A DNA stretch of 64,000 nucleotides from Dipetalonema caudispina (taxonomy: Eukaryota > Nematoda > Chromadorea > Rhabditida > Onchocercidae). The stretch lies in assembly GCA_013365325.1 (NCBI GenBank), contig JABVXV010000007.1, forward strand, positions 699,773 through 763,772. The letters run 5' to 3'. Each line of letters opens with the position of its first letter. The stretch's first letter is position 1. Both the position numbers and the translations under genes were made by a program. The notes below the pieces were generated by a model. That model was not told where the DNA came from. It made no database searches and saw nothing but the letters and a program-made list of their open reading frames with translations. Below, one piece after another: positions 15,410-25,158 of this stretch.

Positions 15410-18146
15410 ATGACGTCATTGTTATTCCGTATGATACCGAAACGCGACGGATTCTTGTACCACAAGTGGGATTCAATGGTACTTAATGATAGCGAATTCC
15501 ATAAGTTGCCGAATTGTACGGATGGAATCGGATGGGTTTTGAATGTAATGCTTTTCTTGTATTTATTTGAATTTCATTATAATCGCTTATGAATTGCTCG
15601 ACTCATTTTTTGTCGAAAATTTCTAGACAAAGGTCGGACTATCAAGTCCGATTCAGTTCGCGTCAATATCTGAAAAGGTTAGTTCCCGGAATGATATGTG
15701 CAAAGTGATTCGTGTATTTCGAACGTGAAAGTTTAAATTGCACATTAGACGCATTTACTAAGTCTTATTGCAGATATGAAATAAAGGACAGAGGAAATTG
15801 TGATGTTTACTTGCGTTCACATAGAATTCAGCATGTATTTCAGGTTTTCGGGGATTGTGTCGACACGAACTTAAAATTAATTGGCTTTATCATTGGATTT
15901 ATATCACTATTCCTGTGGCTTCTACCATTAATTCCGCAGCTTCTGCATAATTATCGTACTAAGCGATGTGATGGTCTTTCCATTTATTTTATACTTTTTT
16001 GGTATGTTCTGCAAACCAGAATACATTATTTATTGAGGAAGAAAATTTAATATTTTGATTGGCTTTGCTTTCGACTGTAAGAGTTAATTAAAAGTTCTAG
16101 TAGTTAGGTATGAATGGTTATTTGCTACAAAACAACTTTTCCACTGGTTTGCATTGTACTTTGGATGTAATGCTTTTATCAGTGTCATTTGTTTATTGCA
16201 AAAATTGTTGCTAAATAAGATAGCATGAGAAGTTCAGACTAACATCTTCTGGACAGGTATTTGGATCATTTGATTTCGTTTTTTAATTTTGAGGATTGTT
16301 GGTGATTCGTGCAATACGGCTGGAGCAGTACTTACAAATCAACAACCTCTTCAAAAAATTATTGGTGTTTACTACATAATGCAGGTATGCAACTCCAAAG
16401 ATTATAAGGTGTTATACCTAGTCTTGAGAAAGCATCCCTTTTTCCAAAAACAATTTTAGTTTCATGAATATTTTCAGGATGTAGTCGTTCTAACTCAGTA
16501 TTTTTATTATAGTCGCATCTATCCTCATCGACTGCGAGGTATCTCTTCAAATTAAGTTTTGAATTTTTGATTTTTTATTGTTTTACATGTATTTCAGTGG
16601 TTAGGAAATACTGTGGAAAAAAGTTGTAATTGCCTTTAGAATTCTTGGGAAACAATTAATTTCAGTAAGACCAGTGCTTTATTGGTAATGCAGTTTTCAT
16701 CAGTTACGGTTAGATCGCCTTCATTAATTTGGTTGAGTGAAAGCTTTGAGCTTTCTTTTGCTTTATGTCTCGTTCTCATTGATGTTAGTCTATTTCATAT
16801 GAACTGATTATTAGTTTCGGCACGAAGTAATCCAATAACAAGTCCAACAGCAATCGTACCTGGAATTTTTGTTGGATTATTCATGGGTGGAACATTGCTT
16901 TCAAGTGGTCGTATATCGAATAAATTTGATTACCAAGCCTATGAAATGCCACTCGGGAAAAGAAAGTTACTTTCTGTTGAAGCACTCGGTGGACCACCAT
17001 TTTTCTACGGTTACTACGATTTGGTTGGCATTATTTCATATGCTATATCTTTTATATTTTAAGAAATTCGAAATTAAAAAAAAAAAGAAAAGAAACTAAA
17101 CTTTATATGTTTCCTTGTTAGCGGAGAAGAAAAGATTATTCAGTCGCATACAAGAAATTGCTTTGTTTTTTTAGCTTGGCTATATAATTGGTTCTGTAGC
17201 TGCAACTTGCTACTTTGCCGGTCGAATTCCACAACTGTTGAAGAATTATTACCGTCAATCTTGTGAAGGTATTATATCATAGAAACAAATTAATTTATCT
17301 TCCTTGCATGCAAGCTCAAATTGAAACAGCTAAAAGATGCGTATTTTTGCAGAAGGGGATGAACTATAGTGGTATTCTGAATGAAAAATTGATTGAACAG
17401 AATTTTCAACGAATAGTGATATTATTTTCTGGTGTTATTCTGTTGTATATTCTAAAGTGACGAAAAGTTACATATCTACACAACACTGAATAGTAATTTA
17501 ATAGAGAATATAGAAAAATTGAACTTCTATTAATCATATAAAAATTAGTTACGACTTTCATGCATAAAAATTTATCTCGAAATAGAAATTTGTGATACTG
17601 TTTTTTGCAGGTCTCTCTCTGATTATGTTCTACATAATTATAGCAGCAAATGCTACATATGGATTATCTGTAAGTTTTCAGCTTTAAAATTGTTATTGTT
17701 AAATTTGAAACACTAAATAATTGGAAGCAAAAATTCTGTCATGAAAGCTGAAAACTCATGTAGAATAATATCCGAGAAATTAAACGAAGAAGTTCATTTT
17801 GCTATGAATGTCAAAGGGCGGCTCTTGCACAGATCTTGTACTTATTGATGTTTCACGTTTATATGTCACAAGTATAACTTTCTTTTAAAAGCAGGAAGAA
17901 GGGATTGAAGAATGCAGTGTTTTATCTCTTGATCTTTTATGTTTATTTTTGAATTTTCATAAATTTTAGGTTTTATTGGAAGCAACTAATTGGCATTATA
18001 TTTTGCGTCATTTGCCGTGGTTGGCAGGTAGTTTAGGTTGTTGTATAATCGACGTTGTTATGGTTCTACAGTATTTCTATTATGATCGGTTGAGTCATCA
18101 GAAAGATGCAATGGAGCGTGAGGCATTACTGGAAGATGCAGAATGA
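15410..18146 (+). CDS. laat-1: PQ-loop lysosomal cationic amino-acid transporter (PQLC2/LAAT-1 type)
   Basis: Exports lysine and arginine from lysosomes in the characterised orthologues. Eight exons: 15410-15544, 15844-16001, 16294-16384, 16478-16538, 16815-17023, 17175-17268, 17611-17669, 17970-18146, giving 327 residues. The first PQ-loop motif is at LPLIPQLLHNYRTK (exon 2) and the second at GRIPQLLKNYYRQS (exon 6), the paired hallmark of the family. Hydrophobic helices surround both, and exon 3 holds VGDSCNTAGAVLTNQQPLQK. Exon 1 was placed because NCTDGIGWVLN joins in phase to VFGDCVDT. A second in-frame stretch just upstream of exon 2 (15712-15843) is then intronic. The start is uncertain: ATGs at 15410, 15431 and 15476 are all in frame. 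The acceptor before exon 3 is TTTTGAG, a weak variant. Confidence 0.88.
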
Positions 18147-18808
18147 TGTTTTTATATTAGTCTTATGTGCATATATCCCTGTGATCCATTCTTAGATTAC
18201 GGATGGGTACTTTTTCATAGATTATTGATTTTTGAGAAAATTTCTAGAAAAATTACAAAAATTACAACAATAAAATAGTGAAAAATTTCCTTTCCACAGA
18301 ATTTATTCACGACAGGAAAAATTACTTTGTTTTAGTTTTCATTTTTGCTATTGTTATATTTTGAGGCTGGCATCTTGTGAAAGCCATAAGAGGTATCTAA
18401 CTAAGTGCTAACCTCAGCACTTATCTTCATTTCGTCCCTTTTTTTACTTTTCCTTTTTCTGAGCTTGGTCTTGTAATTATCGGTTAATCATTTTCCTTGT
18501 CATGCATTGCAGTCTGCATTTTCCGAATAGACTATTCTCGTTCACTGCTTCTGTATACAACGGACAAAGTCTGCTGAGTCTTGTGCTTTATTTCTCAGTG
18601 ACTTAAGGTATTATTACAAATAATTAGGTAAGCTTCGACTTACTTTAAATAAATTCGTGGACTCTGTTTCAATCGTGTTCTTTCTATTTTACCTTATGTT
18701 CTACAATGCTTTATCGCATTTATGTGGTTTTTCCCTTTGATTTACTATTATTGGAAAGCTGGAGATAATAAGGGATCAGAAGATGTTTAAACAATGATGT
18801 CATTACAG
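18147..18808. other. Spacer between laat-1 and the viral insertion
   Basis: Apart from the laat-1 3' end I see nothing coding here. The left edge of the viral insertion must lie somewhere in this stretch or just after it. I cannot place it because no target-site duplication is obvious. Confidence 0.4.
18269..18274 (+). terminator. Polyadenylation signal of laat-1
   Basis: AATAAA about 120 bases after the laat-1 stop codon. Confidence 0.5.
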
Positions 18809-18830
18809 GCTTAAGGTAATACTTAGAAGC
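18809..18830 (+). other. Candidate remnant of a viral replication-origin hairpin
   Basis: GCTT (18809-18812) pairs with AAGC (18827-18830), and AAG (18813-18815) pairs with CTT (18822-18824), with a two-base bulge and a GTAATA loop. Read on the minus strand, 18824-18816 is AAGTATTAC, a form of the nonanucleotide nicked by Rep in Circoviridae. It lies 84 bases before the Rep ATG. A nonanucleotide on the strand opposite to rep is the arrangement known for cycloviruses. The stem is short and the nonamer is only partly in the loop, so this could be chance. Confidence 0.4.
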
Positions 18831-18907
18831 GATCATGCCAACTATCTACAGATCAAAACAACACATATAAAAAACTGACAAAACATACCATTATTACAAA
18901 ACCAGCA

Positions 18908-19759
18908 ATGAACGGCAGAGCAAAATCATGGACCGTAACTATATTCAACACGGAAAACTTCACAACCAATTTGCTGAACAACATAGGCAATGGAATAGAA
19001 TATGGAATAGTTGGAAAAGAAATGTGTCCTACAACCAACCGCCTCCACTACCAATGCTACTTCAAATACAATTCATCCGTCCGATTTTCAACTTTACAAG
19101 CAAAATTACCACAGGGATCGCACATAGAAAAGGCCAAAGGAGCTCCATATCAAAACTACCAATATTGTAGCAAAGAAACGATATTAGAAGAAATTGGACA
19201 ACGACCAACTCCACCAAACAGAAAAAGAAAATCAACAGAAATACAATCCGACTTACTAAAAAAATACTGCAGTAACGAAATTAATTTGGAAGAAATGATA
19301 GAAGAAGACAATCTATTCGTCATGAAATATTTCCCCCGAATACAACAAATCAAATCCTATTTAACACCTGACAGAAAAGACATTACTGAACTATACTGAA
19401 CTATCATTATAACTGGAGATCCCGGTGTCGGCAAAACATTCTTCGCAACCAAATTAAGCAAATCTTATTATATAAAAACTGCAAACACAGAAAAATGGTG
19501 GGATGGATATCACAACCAAGAAATTGTCATACTGGACGACTTCTACGGATAGCTATCGCCTGCCGAACTATTCAATCTCGCTGATTCAAAACCACATTTA
19601 ATTCAAATAAAAGGCGGTTTCGTCAAATTCACCAGCAAAGCAATTATAATCACCAGTAATAAAATACCAGAAAACTGGTGGAAAAAGCAAACCATAGAAA
19701 AATATGATATGCGAGCCTTCGACAGGCGAGTCACATTAACATGCCAAATTCTGCAGTAG
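18908..19759 (+). pseudogene. Endogenous circovirus/cyclovirus-like Rep gene (CRESS-DNA virus), broken by two stops
   Basis: Rep starts rolling-circle replication of circular single-stranded DNA viruses by nicking and joining the origin, and unwinds DNA. This copy is intronless, 284 codons in a single frame, the usual Rep length. The HUH endonuclease part shows motif I (WTVTIFN, 8-14), motif II (HYQ, 47-49) and motif III with the catalytic tyrosine (YCSK, 86-89). The SF3 helicase part shows Walker A (GDPGVGKT, 170-177), Walker B (DDFYG, 210-214) and motif C (IIITSN, 246-251). Two nonsense codons break it, with no frameshift: TGA at 19397-19399 between the two domains, and TAG at 19550-19552 directly after Walker B. 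The intact 5' part alone would encode the endonuclease domain. The coding strand is A-rich, unlike the flanking genes. It sits between laat-1 and NOP56, two nematode genes, so it is an integrated fossil and not a contaminating genome. Confidence 0.92.
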
Positions 19760-20990
19760 TTTCTGTTGCCCATGGTACGGATTGTGGTCGTAGTGGAGGG
19801 AAGTTACAGGTTTCTGCCACTTTGTATTGGTTGCGGCAACCGGATATAATTAGTTAATTTTTTTGCTTGTTGTACTAATGATTTTATTAATAAAGTTTTT
19901 ATTAAAAAATGTTTGTTACAATATAATGAAGAAATAGAGATGTGTATGTTAATAAAAGTGAAGAAAAGTAAAGTAAAAATATGGCACTACACATCGCGGC
20001 CTGGGCCATGTACAGACGTAGGTGTCTGATATCTAAGCGCATAAAATTTTGAAGTGTTTTCTAAATGTATCGGAGTGTGACGAGTTTGTGGTTGAATACA
20101 GAAAGTCAAAATACGATTAATTTGATTATATTACGGATTGTGGCTGTCGTTGATACTGATGAACAGTAGTAAGAAGATTCGGGAAGCGATGAGAAATGCA
20201 TGGACTGACTCATTCTCTATTACAGTTTCGTTTATTGATGATAAATATTCCCGTGATGTTATTGTAAAAGTCAAGTGGAAGATCGGTTGTTCAGTGAACT
20301 ACTGAGCGATTAAGTAACTACCATAAGAGGAGAATAAATATTCCTACTTATTTTATATGCGATATCTTTAGTCACTTTATTTTTTGTATTTCTTTTTTTT
20401 TATTTTTGCGATATTTTTCCAGCATTGCAGAGATACAATACGAGATAGAGGAAATATTGCGGTATGAGAGTATGAATACCAGTAATAAGCCCTTCAAATC
20501 TCTATATTATAAATCTTTCCATCTTTATCCTTGATTTGAACTTGCTAAAGGTAGTTGAATACCATAGACAATGGAATATCTAATAGGTGGGAGGATGTTG
20601 TTGCATAGTGGGCACATTTGATGGTACAAGGTGTTAGCTGGAGTGGGTATACTTCGATGTTGATGTAGTAGGTTGACATTATAGTGAGTGCATGGTAGAT
20701 TGATTAAGGCGAAGGAGGGAAGTGCATATTCAATGAGAGTAGTATCAGAGATGTTGGATTAAATTGTAGAATGAAAGATGGGGGAAGGTGAGAGTGGTGA
20801 GCTAATGAACTTCAGACTTATTTGGATTTCTTCTCTGCTTTTCATTCCACTTTTATGTTTATTGGAGTGAAATGAGGTTGGGAATTAGGAAAAAGAGTTA
20901 AGCTTTAGACAATTTCCTATTTTAAGCACTCATTTGTTTCAGTTTCATTGAGCTGCTATCCATTGCTTAATTTGTATTCTCCTTTGAAAT
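19760..20990. other. Region between the viral Rep and NOP56, possibly more viral DNA
   Basis: No cellular gene is visible. On the minus strand a frame runs from about 20340 down to a TAG at 19988-19986 with only two internal stops, convergent with rep, which is where a capsid gene would lie in a circovirus-like genome. I recognise no capsid motif and an arginine-rich start is not visible, so this is only a positional argument. A 12-base direct repeat, TACGGATTGTGG, occurs at 19776-19787 and 20132-20143. The remainder up to 20990 holds nothing I can name. Confidence 0.35.
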
Positions 20991-23900
20991 ATGGGGGATG
21001 TTCCGCAGTGTGTATTGTATGAACATGCCATTGGATATGTCTTGTTTCGTGTTGCGGAATTCGAAGACATTGGAACGAGTATTCCTCAGGTTCGCATTTC
21101 TATTTTCAAATGAAAACATCTTTAGTTTTCATCCTTTTAGGCTTTTGTTTTCAAATTACACTAATTCTTGTTTCTTCAATTTTTCAATTCTTTCATCCTG
21201 TTTACTGATGACAACGTCGTTTCAGGTGGAAGAGTCTATCGCTGATGTGCAGCGATTTCATTCACTTGTTAAAGTAGAAGCTTTCGAGCCTTTTAAAAAT
21301 ACTGAATCAGCATTGGAAAATTGTAACAGTGTATCAGAAGGTAACTTATTTTTTACCACTGGCATTCGTGTAATGTATGAATTTAAGAATTTTATAAAAC
21401 TACTGGTAGCAAATATATTCAGCGCTGTAATTTTCCAACTTCTTTCTTAGTTACTTTTACTGGTTTTCGTTTTCTTAGATTAATTCGTATTTAGTTCAAG
21501 CTTTTAACTGTATACAAAATATGAAAATGTTGTCAAAGTTGCTAAAAGAAAAGCTGAGTGTGGTATTTTTTTAGGTCAGCTTCATCCAGATTTGCTTAAT
21601 TTTCTGGAAGCAAATTTACCGAGAAAGAAAAAAAGAGTGGTGACACTTGCTGTTGGTGATTCGAGATTGGCTAGCGCCATAAGCGAACAAATTACTGGTG
21701 TGAAGTGTCAAATTTCTGGAGTTGTTCCGGAACTTATGCGTGGTATACGCATACATTTTGAATATCTTGTCAAAGACTTGTCTCATCACTCACTTTCAAA
21801 AGCCCAGCTTTCACTTGGTCATGGTTATTCGCGGAAAAAGGTATGCATTAATATATATTGTTTAATTCCTTTTTGGACTGAAAAGAAGGAATGTCTCTAA
21901 TTAATACTCGTTTCGTATTCCGCCGCAGATTCTAACTCTATGAAATGTGGATTTCATATCTTATATTTTGAAGGTTAAATTCGATGTTCATCGAGTGGAT
22001 AATATGGTAATTCAATCAATTGCTCTCTTGGATCAACTTGATAAGGATATTAATCTTTTCGGGATGAGAATTCGAGAATGGTGAGTCGAGTAAAAGATAT
22101 AGTTTATGTAAAGAACTCTTCAAACCGACGTAACAGGGCTGGATTATTGAGGATAAGGAATTTTTTTTTGGAGTGATGGAGAATTTGAAAAATTGGGCTT
22201 TCAGGTATTCATATCATTTTCCCGAGCTTTTCAAATTGGTTCCTGAGCAGTTCAAGTATATAAAATGTGCGTCCAGTATAATGGATCGAAAGAAACTTGA
22301 TGACGATGTGGTCGAAAAATTGAACGGTTGGTGTTTGTGATTTATAATAAACTTAGAGCTGGTTTAAACAGTAGTCTATATGTAAGTGCTATATCGTGAA
22401 CATTTCATCTTTTGTGTTCGATAGCTAGTCTTGGATGTTCAACCATGTTTTCAAATTCGACTCTCTCCACTTGACTAAGTGTATTTTAAGAAGACCTAGC
22501 ATTACCTAATTTATGATCATTAAAGAAAGCCAAGGATTACCGAAGTATTTTATGATTGAGCATTATTTTGAGTACCGCTGAAATGAAGGTAATTTTCATT
22601 TACGAAAGGAAAATCAATAAAGCGGCTGAAATTTTTGGCATTTTTTGTTAGGATCAAAGTGGTAGGATTATGAACAGTCTCAAGTGCAACGAGGTATTAT
22701 TTCCCAATAGCTCGAAGCAAGTCTGCTTATATATCTTGAATCAAATCTGAGTGTTTGATTTCTCGATAAGTGTTGGGAATTTAGCAACAATTTAGCATTG
22801 CGACATGAATTCGAATGGTTGAACTGCTAGCAGTGTAGCTTTGGAAGAGAACATTAGCAGTGAATGTCGCAATGTTGGAGTCTTTAAAGAAATGTAGATT
22901 TCATAAGGAGTATTAATGTTTTCTTTGTTTCCAGAAGTCTTGGGGGATAATGATAAAGTAGCGGAAATAGTGGAAGCTGCACGAACATCGATGGGAATGG
23001 ATATTTCTGACCTTGATTTATTTAATGTTGATCGTTTCGCGAAGCGTGTTGATGAACTAACAGTTTATCGCCAAAGACTTCATGCATATGTTAAAGAGCG
23101 TATGCATTCATGCGCGCCATCACTTTCGGCATTAATTGGAGAACAAGTAATGAAATTTGTGATTAATTTAAATTGAATTTGGATGAGGAGGGATTGCATA
23201 TCATTTTAAGACAGTACAAGGTAATTAGTGGGTTCCATTTTTTCAGAATTATGGAATAAAATTCATTTCTGTTTCCTACAACTTGATGTCATAAAGTCTT
23301 AAATTCCAAGTCTTTGGAGTAATCTTTTAATTCTTTAGTGGTTATTTCTCAGGTTGGTGCTCGTCTGATTTCGCATGCAGGAAGTTTAACAAATTTAGCA
23401 AAATATCCAGCATCAACTGTGCAGATATTGGGAGCTGAAAAAGCGCTTTTCCGTGCACTAAAAACTAGATGTTTGTCCTTTTCTTTCATTTAGATATGCA
23501 TATGACAGTGATCGGCTCTTTCGTATTGCGTTTTTGAAATCATTTTGTCTACTGTTTGCCATTACTTTATTATGACAATTGCTCGATTTTGTTTTATTTT
23601 TATTTAAAATTAAAGTACCCTGTATATTTTGCAGCAAATACACCGAAATATGGCCTTCTCTTCCATTCTTCGTTTATTGGTCGTGCATCTACGAAAAACA
23701 AAGGTCGTATATCACGTTTTCTTGCAAATAAATGCACAGTGGCTTCTCGTATTGACTGTTTCGCAGATGTACCAGTGGCTACATATGGTGAACACCTAAA
23801 ACAGCAGGTTTGGCATGACGATGATAATAATAATAACTATTTCAAAGATTTCATCAAGAGTTCGCGTTTCTGGAGATCTTCTAATGAAATTTTTGAAATC

Positions 23901-25158
23901 AAAATTTTCGAAATCAGACTTAAACTCATATTTAATGTTATAGTTTTGTGGGTTGCTTTCTGTTTGCCAGATCAAAACGATTCGTTTCGATGCACTATCC
24001 GACATTTTTCTAATTTTTCCGAACTTTTTGGTATTTTAGGTAGAAGATCGTTTGAAGTTTCTAGAAAGTGGTGTAATTCCAAAAAAGAATTTGGATGTTA
24101 TGAAGGAAGCGATAGAAGAAGCAGCTACTGTAAAAATAAAGGTTAGGCACGTTTATTCACTGATAGAAAGATGTTGTTTAGAAAAATCACTGAAACAAAT
24201 TTTTCTAAAATTGATTGTAGGAATTTATTTGGCTTTTATTCATAGATTTTGAAAAAGAGGAAGAAAGAAGCGAAAAGAGCCAAAAGAGCAGCTGAACAGC
24301 AAATAACTGAAGATTTTGATACAACCCAAGGGTCGAAACCAGACGCCGATGCAGTGGAAGTAGATGAAAAAATTGAAGAGGTACAGAGAGATCTTGCTCT
24401 ATTAGTGGCTTCAAGTTTCAAAGTTTTGTCTAATTCTTCAAGCGTAACTGTGAGTTGTAAGTTTCCAAAAATGACCCGATGTTTTGAGATCCGTTTGTAT
24501 AGGTCGTTTCAAAGAATATCAGTTTCAATTATCTTTTGGAGGATATTCAGTTGGAAATTAACTGTTTGGTGCATGGGAGACGATTATTATTCTAATTATA
24601 CTTAAATTAGACAGTTTTAAGACCTCCACGAATCATTTTTCAGAAAGCCAAGAGGCCGAAGTTGATGTTGCATGAAGAAGGTATGAATGATGAACAGGAA
24701 ATGCATAATGGTGAGAACATCACAGACAGTGGGCATAAGAAGAAAAAGAAAAGAGAAATTTTGGACGTAACGGATGAGTCCAAGCACATGGAGGAAAACG
24801 GCGGTTAATTTTATCTTTCTATATATTTTTTAAAGTCTAAACTATATCTATTAATAAATTTTGTCGATACTTTTTGCTGTACATCAATGCTACAGCAGAC
24901 AGTGAGAAATTAAATTTGTTCATCAGATCTAATAGTACCATGTCAACATCCTCAGAGACGCTTTCAATTTTAATTTATTTAGAAGTAATATTGAATGGAA
25001 AAGGCAGTTCAAAGAAGAAAAAGAAATTAATGAAGAAAAATGGTTCAGAAATAACAGAAAGTGGTGATGATTTGCTTGGACGTCCTCAGGAAGCGCTTTC
25101 AACGTTAAATGAGGAAGGGGATCACAAAAAAAAGAAGAAGAAATATTCGATGGAGTAA
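20991..25158 (+). CDS. nol-56: Nucleolar protein 56 (NOP56), box C/D snoRNP core protein
   Basis: Scaffold of box C/D snoRNPs, which guide 2'-O-methylation and processing of rRNA in the nucleolus. Exons: 20991-21089, 21226-21340, 21575-21840, 21974-22080, 22205-22326, 22935-23146, 23353-23470, 23635-23807, 24040-24141, 24246-24380, 24644-24803, and a last one ending at 25158. The N-terminal domain starts [16 protein letters not shown]. The NOSIC/coiled-coil part contains [20 protein letters not shown], and the Nop domain contains [20 protein letters not shown] and [16 protein letters not shown]. The tail carries several lysine clusters typical of NOP56/NOP58. The N-terminal region fits NOP56 better than NOP58. 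The final acceptor is ambiguous (exon start 24899 or 24983, both in frame; the second gives 594 residues). Without that intron, translation stops at 24808. The acceptor before exon 4 is TTTTGAAG, a variant. Confidence 0.93.

Noticed and set aside
15712..15843. The open frame immediately before laat-1 exon 2 as its true N-terminus
   Set aside because: It lacks an ATG, whereas the upstream exon 15410-15544 joins in phase and gives the family-like NCTDGIGWVLNVFGDC.
18908..19759. Rep as part of a Helitron, plasmid or bacterial endosymbiont fragment
   Set aside because: Helitron Rep proteins carry a different helicase and are much larger. The motif set and length fit Rep of circular single-stranded DNA viruses, and nothing around it looks bacterial.
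20991..24808. Box C/D snoRNAs in the NOP56 introns, as found in other animals
   Set aside because: I saw isolated TGATGA-like and CTGA strings but no pair with terminal stems at proper spacing.
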